Source: an uncultured Pseudomonadota bacterium (GTDB lineage: Bacteria > Pseudomonadota > Gammaproteobacteria > Burkholderiales > SG8-39). Taken from it: a DNA stretch of 7,410 nucleotides. The notes beneath the pieces are model-generated. The model searched no databases, was not told the DNA's origin, and was given only the letters and a program-made list of their open reading frames with translations. The DNA lies in NCBI GenBank assembly GCA_903864555.1, contig CAIPGJ010000471.1, positions 1 through 7,410 of the forward strand. Reading direction: 5' to 3'. Every line of letters starts with the position of its first letter. The first letter of the stretch is position 1. Of the stretch, positions 1-4,949 are shown one piece after another. The position numbers were made by a program, and so were the translations under genes.

Positions 1-295
1 AACCGACGTCCAGGCCGTACTGTCGTGGGTCACGGCCGTTGCCCCACCGAAAGACCTGCGCTGCCTGCGTCGGCGTGAGACTGCGCGGACGACCGGTCGC
101 CCTTGTCGATCGCAACGGCGTGCTGCCCACACCGGGTCTGAGCGCGGTTTTAATCCCTTTGTAAATCGTCGTGCGATTGAGGCCGTACGCCTCGATCACC
201 TGCGAAACCGACTCGCCTTCACGCACCCGCTCGACAGCCATCAAGCTGATGGCTTCCAGCGTTTTTCGATCCAAAGTTCTACCGTCTCGTTTCAT
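1..295 (-). CDS. IS630-family transposase, N-terminal part (runs off left edge)
   Basis: This frame is open for 98 codons from an ATG at 295 to the window edge, so only the N-terminal DNA-binding part is visible and the DDE catalytic domain lies outside. The protein starts MKRDGRTLDRKTLEAI. It contains a helix-turn-helix segment (VSQVIEAYGLNRTTIYKGIK, about residues 34-53), then a basic GRPRSLTP linker (about residues 73-80) and DPRQYGLD near the edge. This order is typical of IS630-family transposases, which bind the element's ends and move it by cut-and-paste into TA dinucleotides. The ATG is chosen because it gives the usual family N-terminus and an in-frame stop lies just upstream at 353-355; no good Shine-Dalgarno precedes it. 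Most relatives I recall have Trp where this copy has Gly (YKGIK), which could be mild decay. Family assignment is from recall of the motif pattern, not from a search. Confidence 0.82.
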   Translation of the reverse strand, partial: MKRDGRTLDRKTLEAISLMAVERVREGESVSQVIEAYGLNRTTIYKGIKTALRPGVGSTPLRSTRATGRPRSLTPTQAAQVFRWGNGRDPRQYGLDVG

Positions 296-355
296 ACACA
301 ACAAGACAGCAGTTTGCTTCGAATTTTCCACATTTGTCGTCTTATTGATCGACTA
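1..355 (-). mobile_element. IS630-family insertion sequence, one end
   Basis: This is the 5' end of an IS630-type element: the transposase N-terminus plus about 58 bp of terminal noncoding sequence. The proposed edge is the TA at 354-355, inside CTAG (353-356). IS630 elements insert at TA, with CTAG a known preferred site for IS630 itself, and duplicate the TA. The edge is supported by a switch at exactly this point to an unrelated, recognisable antitoxin reading frame on the opposite strand. The other end, its inverted repeat and the second TA copy are outside the window, so the inverted repeat could not be matched. The boundary is an inference. Confidence 0.65.
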
Positions 356-466
356 GAGAGCCTTTACAAGGCACTTTCAGGCGACCGCAGTCCTGACTTC
401 GACACGATCCTCAAGGTAATCGGCGCGCTGGGTTTGAAATTGCCTGCCGGAGCCGGTCCCCGCTGA
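354..466 (+). pseudogene. C-terminal remnant of HTH-type addiction-module antitoxin, split by the IS
   Basis: On the plus strand, the frame from the IS edge to TGA at 464-466 reads ESLYKALSGDRSPDF, then DTILKVIGALGLKL and a short tail ending GPR. This is the second half of the helix-turn-helix domain of small antitoxins in the HigA-like 'probable addiction module antidote protein' group. In those, a (S)RESLYKALS segment is followed by P.F.T.LKV..ALGL.L. Full-length relatives are roughly 95-105 residues, so about 37 codons survive here and the N-terminal two thirds are missing. No start codon or Shine-Dalgarno is visible; codons upstream of 353 are IS sequence. The rest of the antitoxin, and normally a RelE/HigB-like toxin gene, would be expected beyond the left edge on the other side of the IS. 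The remnant is very probably non-functional. Confidence 0.72.
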
Positions 467-513
467 GCGAGATATCCCGCCCGTTGCTGCTGCGGACGGG
501 ACGCCAGGGCAGT

Positions 514-536
514 GCCAATGCAATGATTGTATTGGC
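514..536. repeat. 23-bp near-perfect palindrome, operator-like
   Basis: Two 11-base arms, GCCAATGCAAT (514-524) and ATTGTATTGGC (526-536), are inverted repeats around a single central G at 525. The only mismatch is G520 against T530, which can form a G-T wobble. The core is AT-rich compared with its surroundings. No T-run follows on either strand, so it does not look like an intrinsic terminator. The symmetry and length suit a binding site for a dimeric regulator, but no regulator gene and no start codon of an intact gene are adjacent. The regulator is not identifiable from the sequence. Confidence 0.5.
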
Positions 537-621
537 TCACGGCACAACTACACGTTGGCGCTCCGAATTACCCACAAAAGCAGACACCCCACCCGGCAGT
601 TGACTCCCGAAGCCCTCCCCC

Positions 622-1632
622 TCAACCCGGATCCATCTTCTCGATCCGCGCCGCCTTCACCACGCCCGCCCACTTGGCCACTTCCCGGCGGATCTCGCTG
701 GCGAACTGCTCCGGGGTGCTGGAGACGGCCTGCAGGCCGTTGACGGCGAAGAGATCCTTCAGGTCCTGGGTGTTGATGATCTTCACCAGGGTGGCATTGA
801 GCAGGTTGATGATCTCGCGCGGCGTGGCCGCGGGCGCAATGATGCCGTTCTGCGAGGCCACTTCGTAGCCGGGCACGCCGCTTTCAGCAAAGGTGGCCAC
901 ATCCGGGATGACCGGCGAGCGCGAGAGACTCGCCACGCCCACCAGCTTCACCTTGCCCGCCTTGATGAGCGGCAGCGTGGGCGCCACGGATACCAGCGCA
1001 ATGTCCAGGTGCCCGCCCATGAGGTCGGTCAGCGCCTGGGCGGCGCCCTTGTAAGGCACATGCGTCAGCTGGATGCCGGCCATGGACTGCAGCAGTTCGG
1101 CCCCCAGGTGCAGCGATCCGCCCGTGCCGGAGGAGCCATAGGTGAGCTTGCCCGGGCTAGCCTTGGCCAGGGCTACGAACTCGCGCGCATTACTGCCCGG
1201 AAACTTCGGCCCCACGACGTAGACGATGTCCCCCTGTGACACCAGGCTGATGGGCGCAAAGTCCTTCAGCACGTCAAAGGGCACCTTGTTGTAGACGCTG
1301 GGGTGCAGGGTGATGGAGGACGAGGTGATCATCAGCGTATAGCCATCGGGGCCGGATTTGGCCACGTGCTCGGCGCCGATGATGCCCCCTGCTCCGGCGA
1401 TGTTCTCGACGATGAACTGCTGGCCGAAGACCTTGCTCAGGCGCTGGGCCACCGCCCGCGCTGGTATGTCGATGGGCCCGCCTGCGGCAAAGGCATTGAC
1501 GATGCGCACGGGCTTGGCAGGCCAGGCGGGCGCCTGGGCCGAGGCCGCACCAGCGCACAGGGCGAGCGCGGCCAGCAGGCCTCTGGTGACGACGGCATGG
1601 ACGGACCCTTTGGTGGCTTCTGGCGGCTTCAT
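622..1632 (-). CDS. Bug/TctC-family tripartite tricarboxylate transporter substrate-binding protein
   Basis: This is a 336-residue periplasmic receptor of the Bug family, which captures small carboxylates or related organic solutes for tripartite (TTT) transporters or for sensing. Residues 1-32 form a Sec-type signal peptide: a basic start, a hydrophobic stretch (LLAALALCAGAA) and a likely cut after ASA (30-32). The mature protein opens with the family signature PAKPVRIV (38-45), AGG..D (50-55), GAGGIIGAE (80-88) and PDGYTL (95-100). Further in are THVPYKGAAQALTDL (190-204), IKAGKVK (223-229), PDVATFAESGVPGYE (243-257) and an ATP-type hinge (269-271). Length is normal for the family. The ATG at 1632 is preceded by GAGGGAG at a suitable distance. 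The gene follows the dead paralogue at 1779-2530, and no TctA/TctB membrane genes are in the window. It is therefore either an orphan receptor that shares a permease encoded elsewhere, or one with a non-transport role. Ligand cannot be predicted. Confidence 0.93.
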   Translation of the reverse strand: MKPPEATKGSVHAVVTRGLLAALALCAGAASAQAPAWPAKPVRIVNAFAAGGPIDIPARAVAQRLSKVFGQQFIVENIAGAGGIIGAEHVAKSGPDGYTLMITSSSITLHPSVYNKVPFDVLKDFAPISLVSQGDIVYVVGPKFPGSNAREFVALAKASPGKLTYGSSGTGGSLHLGAELLQSMAGIQLTHVPYKGAAQALTDLMGGHLDIALVSVAPTLPLIKAGKVKLVGVASLSRSPVIPDVATFAESGVPGYEVASQNGIIAPAATPREIINLLNATLVKIINTQDLKDLFAVNGLQAVSSTPEQFASEIRREVAKWAGVVKAARIEKMDPG

Positions 1633-1778
1633 GGTGACTCCCTCATTGGATGCAAACAGGTGTGACTGCAGGCTGGTCGATGACTGCTTGGCGACTGATT
1701 GACCCTGGGACCTTGGGCACCCGGCATCCCCGGCCGGGGCAGACGAAGGGCAACCAAGCCCTACTCCGCTTTCACGCT

Positions 1779-2530
1779 CTATTCTTTCAGTATCTTCGCG
1801 AAGCCTGCGCTCTCATTGCGCACGAAGGTGGCGAATTCCGCGGGCCTGGAGCCCACCGGGTCGATGCCGGTGGCCAGCAGGCGCTCGCTGATGTCGGCAT
1901 TGCCCACGGCCCGCGCCAGCACGTTGTTGAGCTTGTCCAGGATGGGCTGGGGCGTGCCCTCGTTCACCGGGATGCCGTACCCGCCGAGGAATTCGAATCC
2001 GGCCACGGTGTCGAACACTGGTTGGTTGCCGCGCATGAGGCGTGTGGGCTTCTGCTAGGCCACCCCGAGGATGCGGACCTTGCCGGTGCGCGCCATGAGC
2101 GTGGCACCCAGCATGGTGACGGCGGTGAAATCTCCGAGCAGATATTGCTGGTGCAGCAGCGTGTCCAGCAGCGAGGTCAGGGACGACATGAACAGGGTGT
2201 GGCCGTCCGGCGCCGATTTGGCCAGCGCCTCCGAGGCGATCAGGCCGGTGGCCCTGGCGCGAAAATCAGTCACCACGGGCTGCCCCCAGGCTGCGGTCAT
2301 GCGCGGCCCGATGCGGCGCAGGAAGACATCTCCCGGGCCTTCGGGTGAATTGGGGATGATCATGGTGATGGGTTTGGCGGGATAGGCATCGGCCCCCTGC
2401 GCCATGACGAGGCCGGCATACCCTGCAGCGGCCAGTGTCCCAGCACCCCGATGGCACAGATGGCACCAACGACACCAGCCACCCTGTCAAACATGGCCTC
2501 TCGCCGGCCACAAACCGCTGGCTTGATCAT
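1779..2530 (-). pseudogene. degenerate Bug/TctC-family substrate-binding protein (frameshift, internal loss, in-frame stop)
   Basis: This is a second Bug receptor, upstream of and parallel to the intact one, and broken in three ways. (1) The start at 2530 has an excellent Shine-Dalgarno and opens a signal-like stretch (MFDRVAGVVGAICAIGVLG). That frame then continues as nonsense, while the adjacent frame from about 2450 supplies GAGTLAAAGYAGLVMAQGAD and leads into the mature protein (YPAKPITMIIP). This equals a one-base deletion near 2440-2455. (2) After GDFTAVTMLGA the sequence jumps to RTGKVRILGVA, omitting roughly 100 residues that family members have between these points, including the VPYKG region. 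(3) A TAG at 2055-2057 is exactly in frame with the downstream C-terminal part, which reads QKPTRLMRGN, then TVAGFEFLGGYGIPV, GTPQPILDKLN and ends KILKE at 1779. Other retained landmarks are SAPDGHTL and ATGLIASEAL. Family identity is clear; function is lost. Confidence 0.87.
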
Positions 2531-2534
2531 CTGT

Positions 2535-2541
2535 CCTCCTT
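2535..2541 (-). promoter_or_regulatory. Shine-Dalgarno of the degenerate Bug receptor
   Basis: On the minus strand AAGGAGG lies 4 bases before the ATG at 2530. It fixes the ancestral start upstream of the frameshift and shows that the reading frame at 2405 alone is not the true N-terminus. Confidence 0.7.
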
Positions 2542-2778
2542 GTCCTGTGCCTGGTTCCGGGCCGGCCTGCGTGGTCAACGCAGGGCCCACTCCCGGTAGG
2601 GCATCGATGGATTTTTTTCAAGCATACCCGAATCAACCCGGGGAACCGGCGATGGCGCACCACCTCGGTGCCCGACGGAAAATCCGTCATCGAATTGTTG
2701 TACTCTTGCGCCCTTCGCAACACAGCACCAGCTCATCAAGGGGCCGTCGCCAGCCAGCCCGCACCGACCCACCACAAA
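2542..2778. other. divergent intergenic region between dead receptor and hydrolase operon
   Basis: This spacer of about 240 bp must hold, or have held, promoters for both directions. It contains an AT-rich patch with a run of seven T (around 2612-2618) and the less GC-rich stretch AATTGTTGTACTC (about 2693-2705). I could not find a convincing pair of sigma-70 -35 and -10 boxes with proper spacing in either direction, nor a clear operator dyad. Short open frames across it lack family resemblance and look like chance. Confidence 0.4.
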
Positions 2779-2784
2779 GAGGAG
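2779..2784 (+). promoter_or_regulatory. Shine-Dalgarno deciding a TTG start
   Basis: GAGGAG lies 7 bases before the TTG at 2792. The next in-frame ATG (2807) has no comparable site at the right distance, so the TTG is preferred as the hydrolase start. Confidence 0.7.
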
Positions 2785-2791
2785 AAAAACC

Positions 2792-3538
2792 TTGCAATAC
2801 GAAAGCATGCTTGCCGAGACCGTCCGCTTCCCCGGAGACAAGGGAGACTACATTTCCGCCTATGTGGCCCGCCCCACCGGCCCCGGCCCCTTCCCCGGCG
2901 TGGTGCTGATCCATCACCTGCCGGGCTGGGACGAGTGGTACCGCGAAGCCACGCGCAAGTTCGCCCACCATGGTTACTTCGCCGTCAGCCACAACCTGTA
3001 CGAGCGCGTGGGCGATGGCAGCCCGGATGATGTGGCCGCAAAAGTGCGCGCCCAGGGCGGCGTGCCCGATGCGCAGGTGGTGGCCGACACCGAAGGCGCG
3101 GTGCAGTGGCTGCGCGCGCAGCCGCAGTTCAACGGCAAGGTCGGCGTGATCGGCAGCTGCTCCGGCGGCAGGCACGCCTTCCTGTATGCCTGCCAGACCA
3201 AAAGCATCGATGCGCTGGTCGAATTGTGGGGCGGGCGCGTGGTGATGAAGCCCGATGAACTCAACCCCAAGCAGCCGGTGGCGCCCATCGACTACACCAA
3301 GGACCTGTCCTGCCCCATCCTGGGTCTCTTCGGCGCGGACGACAAGAACCCGCCCCCAGACCAGGTGGCGCTGCACGAGGCCGAGCTGAAGAAGCACGGC
3401 AAGGACTACGAGTTCCACATGTACGAAGGCGCAGGCCACGGCTTTTTCTATTACGACCGCCCCATGTACCGCCAGGAGCAGGCCGTGGACGGCTGGAAGA
3501 AGACGTTCGCCTTCTTCGAAAAGCACCTGAAAGCCTGA
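2792..3538 (+). CDS. dienelactone hydrolase family protein
   Basis: A 248-residue cytoplasmic alpha/beta-hydrolase of the dienelactone hydrolase (carboxymethylenebutenolidase-like) family; such enzymes cleave lactone or ester bonds, classically in chloroaromatic breakdown. No signal peptide is seen. The nucleophile elbow is GSCSGG with Cys123. The acid residue is in LFGADD (Asp184 by the usual G-x-x-D spacing). The catalytic His216 is in GAGHGF. The strand carrying the glutamate that activates the cysteine in classical enzymes (QEIFG type) here reads LIHHLPGWDEW, with His at the aligned position (about 42), so this belongs to a divergent subgroup whose substrate may differ. Length matches the family (about 230-250). 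The TTG start is chosen for its Shine-Dalgarno; an ATG start would shorten the protein by 5 residues. It is the first gene of a two-gene operon, with the DUF6295-type gene 6 bp downstream and a terminator after that. Substrate is unknown. Confidence 0.92.
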   Translation: MQYESMLAETVRFPGDKGDYISAYVARPTGPGPFPGVVLIHHLPGWDEWYREATRKFAHHGYFAVSHNLYERVGDGSPDDVAAKVRAQGGVPDAQVVADTEGAVQWLRAQPQFNGKVGVIGSCSGGRHAFLYACQTKSIDALVELWGGRVVMKPDELNPKQPVAPIDYTKDLSCPILGLFGADDKNPPPDQVALHEAELKKHGKDYEFHMYEGAGHGFFYYDRPMYRQEQAVDGWKKTFAFFEKHLKA

Positions 3539-3544
3539 GCGCCC

Positions 3545-3856
3545 ATGTGCACCTCCATTGTGGAAATTGCCCCAGTCGAAGGCCAGGGCCGCACCCCGCG
3601 GGGATGGATAGACCTGACCACGGCAGTGGTCTCTTTCGACCATCCCCACCACGCGCCATACGAGGAGGCGATCTGCATCGACTTCATCAACGCCAACCTG
3701 GATGCCGGCGCGCGCGTGGCGGTGGAAATCCCGCTGGAATCGGCGCGGGCCTTCGCGAGCGCACTCAACCGGGCGATTGCGGAAGCTGATGAATTGGCAA
3801 TTGAGTGTGCAGCCTTGCCACCGGCAGAGAAGACGTTGAAGGTGGCAGTGGGCTGA
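3545..3856 (+). CDS. DUF6295-family small protein
   Basis: A 103-residue protein with no signal peptide or membrane segment. It starts MCTSIVEIAPVEGQG and contains GWIDLTTAVVSFDHPHHAP (about 20-38), then ICIDFINANL (about 43-52) and ARVAVEIPLESARAFASALN (about 56-75). This layout (an MCT start, a FDHPxHAP His-rich motif, an IDF.N strand and a terminal ARVAVE strand with helix) matches what I recall of DUF6295 proteins, whose function is not established. The clustered histidines and Cys2 could bind a metal, but that is a guess. The start lies 6 bp after the hydrolase stop with only a weak ribosome site, so translation probably depends on read-through from the hydrolase gene. It is the last gene before the terminator, so it is likely co-expressed with the hydrolase. 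Confidence 0.78.
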   Translation: MCTSIVEIAPVEGQGRTPRGWIDLTTAVVSFDHPHHAPYEEAICIDFINANLDAGARVAVEIPLESARAFASALNRAIAEADELAIECAALPPAEKTLKVAVG

Positions 3857-3885
3857 GTTTCGCCCTCCTGCATCACCTGAAATGC

Positions 3886-3918
3886 GGCGCATCCCCGGAC
3901 CGGGGATGCGCCTTTTTT
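3886..3918 (+). terminator. strong Rho-independent terminator of the hydrolase operon
   Basis: The arms GGCGCATCCCCGG (3886-3898) and CCGGGGATGCGCC (3900-3912) are fully complementary around A3899. In practice this gives an 11-bp stem with a GGACC loop, followed by six T (3913-3918). It lies 30 bp after the stop at 3856. The minus-strand side lacks a comparable T-run, so it acts mainly for plus-strand transcription. Confidence 0.92.
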
Positions 3919-3940
3919 ATGCGGCTTCAGGGATGCCGGG

Positions 3941-3964
3941 AAACGAGAGCGCAGCAGGGCTGCG
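3941..3964 (-). terminator. weak candidate terminator for the minus-strand operon
   Basis: CGCAGC (3950-3955) and GCTGCG (3959-3964) form a perfect 6-bp stem with a 3-base loop. On the minus strand it is followed by CTCTCGTTT, which is only partly T-rich. It lies about 60 bp after the dehydrogenase stop, in the convergent gap, so position fits but strength is doubtful. Confidence 0.3.
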
Positions 3965-4022
3965 GGTGCAAACCCCCTTTCAAAGGGAGGTAACGTGCCG
4001 CCTCACCCCCCTCACTCACGAA

Positions 4023-4949
4023 TCACCCCCGCTCGTACGCCCTGCGCACCTCCTCTTCGGTGCACTTGAACTCGGTGCCGGCGCGTTCCTTCTGCAATTC
4101 CATGGGGGTGCGCGAGTCGAGCTTGCCCCAGCCGCGCTCCATGGCCGTGGTCATGTCGGCGTAGGCGTCCTCGGCGATCTTCATGGGCACGCCCAGCTCC
4201 TTGGCCATCTCCAGGGCCAGGGTCATGTCCTTGTAGGCCAGTTCCAGCGCAAAGGCGGGCGGGTCGTATTTCTGGGTGAGGAATTGCTCGCCCAGGCCGT
4301 CGAAGGTGCGGCGGCGACCGGTGGCGCCCTGGCGGATGGCGTGCCAGAGCTGCAGCGGCTCCACACCGGCCTTCACGCCCAGGGTGAAGATCTCGGCGAT
4401 GGCCATGCGGATGGAGAAGCTGGCGCAGTTGTGGGCCAGCTTGGCGGCGATGCCGGCGCCGATGGGGCCGATCCACATGCTCTGGTCGCCGATGGCGAGC
4501 AGCAGTTTTTCGTACTGATCGAACACCGCCTTGTCACCGCCGACATAGATGGCGAGCTTGCCGGACTTGGCGCCCGAGGGGCCGCCGCTCACCGGCGCAT
4601 CGAGCAAGTGGATGCCCTTGGCCGTGAACTGTTCGGCCACGCGCTTCACCGTGGACTGAGAATTGGTGGTGAGGTCAAACCAGGCGGCGCCTTTGCGCAT
4701 GGCGCCCAGCAGCCCCTTCTCGCCCAGGCCCACCGCTTCCATGTCGGCGGGCTTGGGCAGCGAGGTGAACACCACGTCGGCATCGCGCGCCGCCTCGGCC
4801 GGCGAGTCGGCCCACTTCGCGCCATTGGCGATGTGTGAAGCGGCTGCTTCGCGGCGCAGGTCGTGCACGATGAAATCACAACCGGTTTTCTGCGCGTTGG
4901 CGGCCATGCCAGCGCCCATGGTACCGATGCCGATGAATGCAACTTTCAT
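4023..4949 (-). CDS. NAD(P)-dependent oxidoreductase, 3-hydroxyisobutyrate dehydrogenase family
   Basis: A 308-residue soluble beta-hydroxyacid dehydrogenase, the family that oxidises 3-hydroxyisobutyrate, tartronate semialdehyde and similar short hydroxyacids. The N-terminal Rossmann domain opens MKVAFIGIGTMGAGMA with the glycine-rich loop at 7-14. The acidic residue at the end of the second strand (VHD, Asp30), rather than the NRT of NADP-preferring members, suggests NAD. The substrate-binding motif DAPVSGG is at 117-123, the catalytic lysine motif GAGIAAKLAHN has Lys170 and Asn174, and the YKDM motif has Lys240-Asp241. All signature residues are present and the length is normal. The ATG at 4949 has AGGAGG (4959-4964) 9 bases upstream, and its first bases overlap the helicase stop (ATGA). 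The open frame upstream of this ATG (to 5732) is out-of-frame helicase sequence. It is the last gene of a minus-strand operon. Exact substrate is unknown. Confidence 0.93.
   Translation of the reverse strand: MKVAFIGIGTMGAGMAANAQKTGCDFIVHDLRREAAASHIANGAKWADSPAEAARDADVVFTSLPKPADMEAVGLGEKGLLGAMRKGAAWFDLTTNSQSTVKRVAEQFTAKGIHLLDAPVSGGPSGAKSGKLAIYVGGDKAVFDQYEKLLLAIGDQSMWIGPIGAGIAAKLAHNCASFSIRMAIAEIFTLGVKAGVEPLQLWHAIRQGATGRRRTFDGLGEQFLTQKYDPPAFALELAYKDMTLALEMAKELGVPMKIAEDAYADMTTAMERGWGKLDSRTPMELQKERAGTEFKCTEEEVRRAYERG

Noticed and set aside
171..356. Plus-strand open frame of 61 codons at the left edge
   Set aside because: It is antisense to the transposase N-terminus and ends at the IS boundary, with no family resemblance.
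467..621. Possible residual gene between the antitoxin remnant and the Bug receptor
   Set aside because: Frames crossing this gap run antisense into the receptor gene and show no family similarity. Only the palindrome at 514-536 stands out.
1728..1739. Perfect 12-bp palindrome CCCCGGCCGGGG between the two receptor genes
   Set aside because: It is pure G/C in a GC-rich region, has no loop for a terminator and no T-run. It could arise by chance.
2360..2530. A separate small gene from the ATG at 2530 ending at 2360
   Set aside because: Its first 30 or so residues are the signal-peptide region of the broken Bug receptor. The rest is out-of-frame sequence beyond the frameshift.
2687..3892. Minus-strand open frame of 401 codons opposite the hydrolase and DUF6295 genes
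   Set aside because: It covers two recognisable plus-strand genes plus the terminator, has low-complexity composition, and no family resemblance.
3974..3987. Inverted repeat CCCTTT-C-AAAGGG in the convergent gap
   Set aside because: A realistic loop leaves only a 4-bp stem and no T-run follows on the minus strand, so it is too weak to call a terminator.
3882..4838. Plus-strand open frame of 318 codons opposite the dehydrogenase gene
   Set aside because: It starts inside the terminator hairpin and runs antisense to intact dehydrogenase motifs. Its Gly/His/Leu-rich composition marks a shadow frame.
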